From: Taylorella asinigenitalis ATCC 700933 | GTDB taxonomy: Bacteria; Pseudomonadota; Gammaproteobacteria; Burkholderiales; Burkholderiaceae_B | Assembly (NCBI RefSeq): GCF_000687755.1 | Contig: NZ_JHXN01000001.1 | Coordinates: 1 to 64,000, forward strand | Length of the DNA: 64,000 nucleotides | Direction of reading: 5' to 3' | In this document: positions 63,032 through 64,000 of the stretch, one piece after another | Position numbering within the stretch: the stretch's first letter is position 1 | How the letters are laid out: each line of letters starts with the position of its first letter | Made by a program: the position numbers and the translations under genes | Notes under the pieces: generated by a model | Databases searched by the model: none | Seen by the model: the letters and a program-made list of their open reading frames with translations, nothing else | What the model was told of the DNA's origin: nothing

Positions 63032-63940
63032 ATGTTATTTACTAGAACCATAACATCGATAATATTTCTTGCAGTCCTCTTTTTTGTTCTTACTACAGAG
63101 AACAATCTTTATTTTGCTATCTTTTTAACTTTCATATCATGTATTGGACTATATGAATGGTTAAAGATGCTATTTTCATCCAAAAATAGAAAATCTAATG
63201 CTCTGTCCTTAACTATTTTTTGCTTGGCATTATTTGTATTTCTTTACTGTTTGATATTTCAAGATAATCAAATAATACATGCTTTAACTCATCCTAAAAT
63301 TTTCAATACTTATCCCTGGAGCACAGGTGTTTTTGCTTTGCTTATGACATTGCAATTTTTCATAAGCTTTACCTGGTTATTTTTAGTTCCAATTCATTTA
63401 TATCAACCAAAATTAGAGATATCAAATAATGGACTTTTCCATCAAGTGTTTGCAGTTTTAGCATGTACAGGTGCTTGGATTAGTGCATTGACCATATATG
63501 AATTTAGAGGGTCGTGGTATTTATTAAGCATATTAATGTCAGTATTTTGTACGGATATATTTGCTTATTTTGGGGGTAAATTATTTGGCGGAAAGAAATT
63601 AAATTCCATGATTAGTCCAGCTAAAACTAATTCTGGATTTATATGTGGTCTTTTAGCTTCGGTTGTATGGATGGCCGTAAGCTACTATATTGAAGGCACA
63701 TTTTCATACTCATTATCAAAAGAGTTAAGTGTATTTGCATTAGCATTAATTGGGGCACTTTTTGCGGTTCTTTCTGTGATAGGTGATTTGTATGAGTCAC
63801 TTCTTAAAAGAAGGGCAAATTTGAAAGACTCTGGATCCCTTCTTCCTGGCCATGGGGGGCTTTTGGATCGGCTAGACTCTATTATTCCAGTAATGTCATT
63901 CTCTATGACTCTTGTTTTTATATTTCATCTTGTAATTTAG
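63032..63940 (+). CDS. cdsA: Phosphatidate cytidylyltransferase
   Basis: This 302-residue polytopic membrane enzyme makes CDP-diacylglycerol from phosphatidic acid and CTP. The C-terminal signature SLLKRRANLKDSGSLLPGHGGLLDRLDS matches the family pattern with its metal-binding Asp residues. DIFAYFGGKLFGGKKLNSMISPAKTNSGFI is the other conserved loop. About eight helices are visible. It begins 3 bases after uppS and is followed 3 bases after its stop by dxr. Confidence 0.95.
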   Translation: MLFTRTITSIIFLAVLFFVLTTENNLYFAIFLTFISCIGLYEWLKMLFSSKNRKSNALSLTIFCLALFVFLYCLIFQDNQIIHALTHPKIFNTYPWSTGVFALLMTLQFFISFTWLFLVPIHLYQPKLEISNNGLFHQVFAVLACTGAWISALTIYEFRGSWYLLSILMSVFCTDIFAYFGGKLFGGKKLNSMISPAKTNSGFICGLLASVVWMAVSYYIEGTFSYSLSKELSVFALALIGALFAVLSVIGDLYESLLKRRANLKDSGSLLPGHGGLLDRLDSIIPVMSFSMTLVFIFHLVI

Positions 63941-63943
63941 GCT

Positions 63944-64000
63944 ATGAGCAGTCCTAGGCAAAAAATATCTATACTTGGTGCCACTGGTTCTATTGGTAGT
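63944..64000 (+). CDS. dxr: 1-deoxy-D-xylulose 5-phosphate reductoisomerase, N-terminal fragment (cut by window end)
   Basis: Nineteen codons are visible, MSSPRQKISILGATGSIGS, with the NADPH-binding GATGSIGS loop of DXR (IspC). The position directly after uppS-cdsA is the conserved one. The enzyme makes methylerythritol phosphate for isoprenoid synthesis, upstream of the substrate used by UppS. Confidence 0.88.
   Translation, partial: MSSPRQKISILGATGSIGS

Overview
The window is an AT-rich (well under 40% G+C by eye), densely coding stretch of a proteobacterial chromosome, almost all of it core metabolism and cell-envelope genes. Several things point to a betaproteobacterium of the Alcaligenaceae with a reduced, AT-biased genome: the order lpxK - Trm112 - kdsB - adk, the order rpsB - tsf - pyrH - frr - uppS - cdsA - dxr, a DUF3579 gene beside argF, folC - SPOR - cvpA - purF, and a PAS kinase/regulator pair divergent from aceE. 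Taylorella is the best fit (about 0.7; inferred from gene content, not from a search). I see no prophage, transposase, integrase or CRISPR array.

Layout. 1-441 is the 3' end of a trimeric autotransporter adhesin whose membrane anchor contains a run of nine G. 557-1691 holds a secreted nuclease and a nitroreductase. 1824-4076 is tonB-exbB-exbD behind a promoter with a Fur-like palindrome. 4085-8958 holds small membrane proteins, a ferritin-like DUF455 protein, an ABCD-type ABC transporter, a GNAT enzyme, SirB and a TSUP permease. 9022-13836 is rnr-rlmB-PLP enzyme, then HU. 13914-20205 is a complete tripartite ABC efflux operon (HlyD, RbbA-like, YhhJ-like, NodT-type outer-membrane lipoprotein). 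Then come tRNA-Val(TAC), argF-argG (-), DUF3579, rpsT (-) and the envelope operon lpxK-Trm112-kdsB-adk-murJ (-). A 386-bp gap with DnaA-box-like words separates lpxK from xseA. sodB and a branched-chain amino-acid transporter (livK, proC, livHMGF) follow. On the minus strand are kinase-regulator-folD-prlC-SCO. Divergent from them is the pyruvate dehydrogenase operon aceE-aceF-lpdA, then cytochrome b561, folC-SPOR-cvpA-purF, and on the minus strand an ornithine cyclodeaminase-like gene, dsbB, marC, glnD and map. The window ends with rpsB-tsf-pyrH-frr-uppS-cdsA and the start of dxr.

The most unusual signal is not a gene. The 8-base word CATTGCCA (complement TGGCAATG) occurs about 42 times by hand count, against roughly 1.5 expected from base composition. 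It often extends to CATTGCCACC (13 copies). It lies inside genes in more than one reading frame (Ile-Ala and Leu-Pro), so selection acts on nucleic acid rather than protein. The abundance and spacing resemble the DNA uptake sequences of Neisseria and Pasteurellaceae, but the word is different. In addition 37 of 39 intragenic copies have CATTGCCA on the sense strand whichever way the gene points, which is unusual for an uptake signal. A second notable signal is the G9 tract in the adhesin anchor, a likely phase-variation switch.
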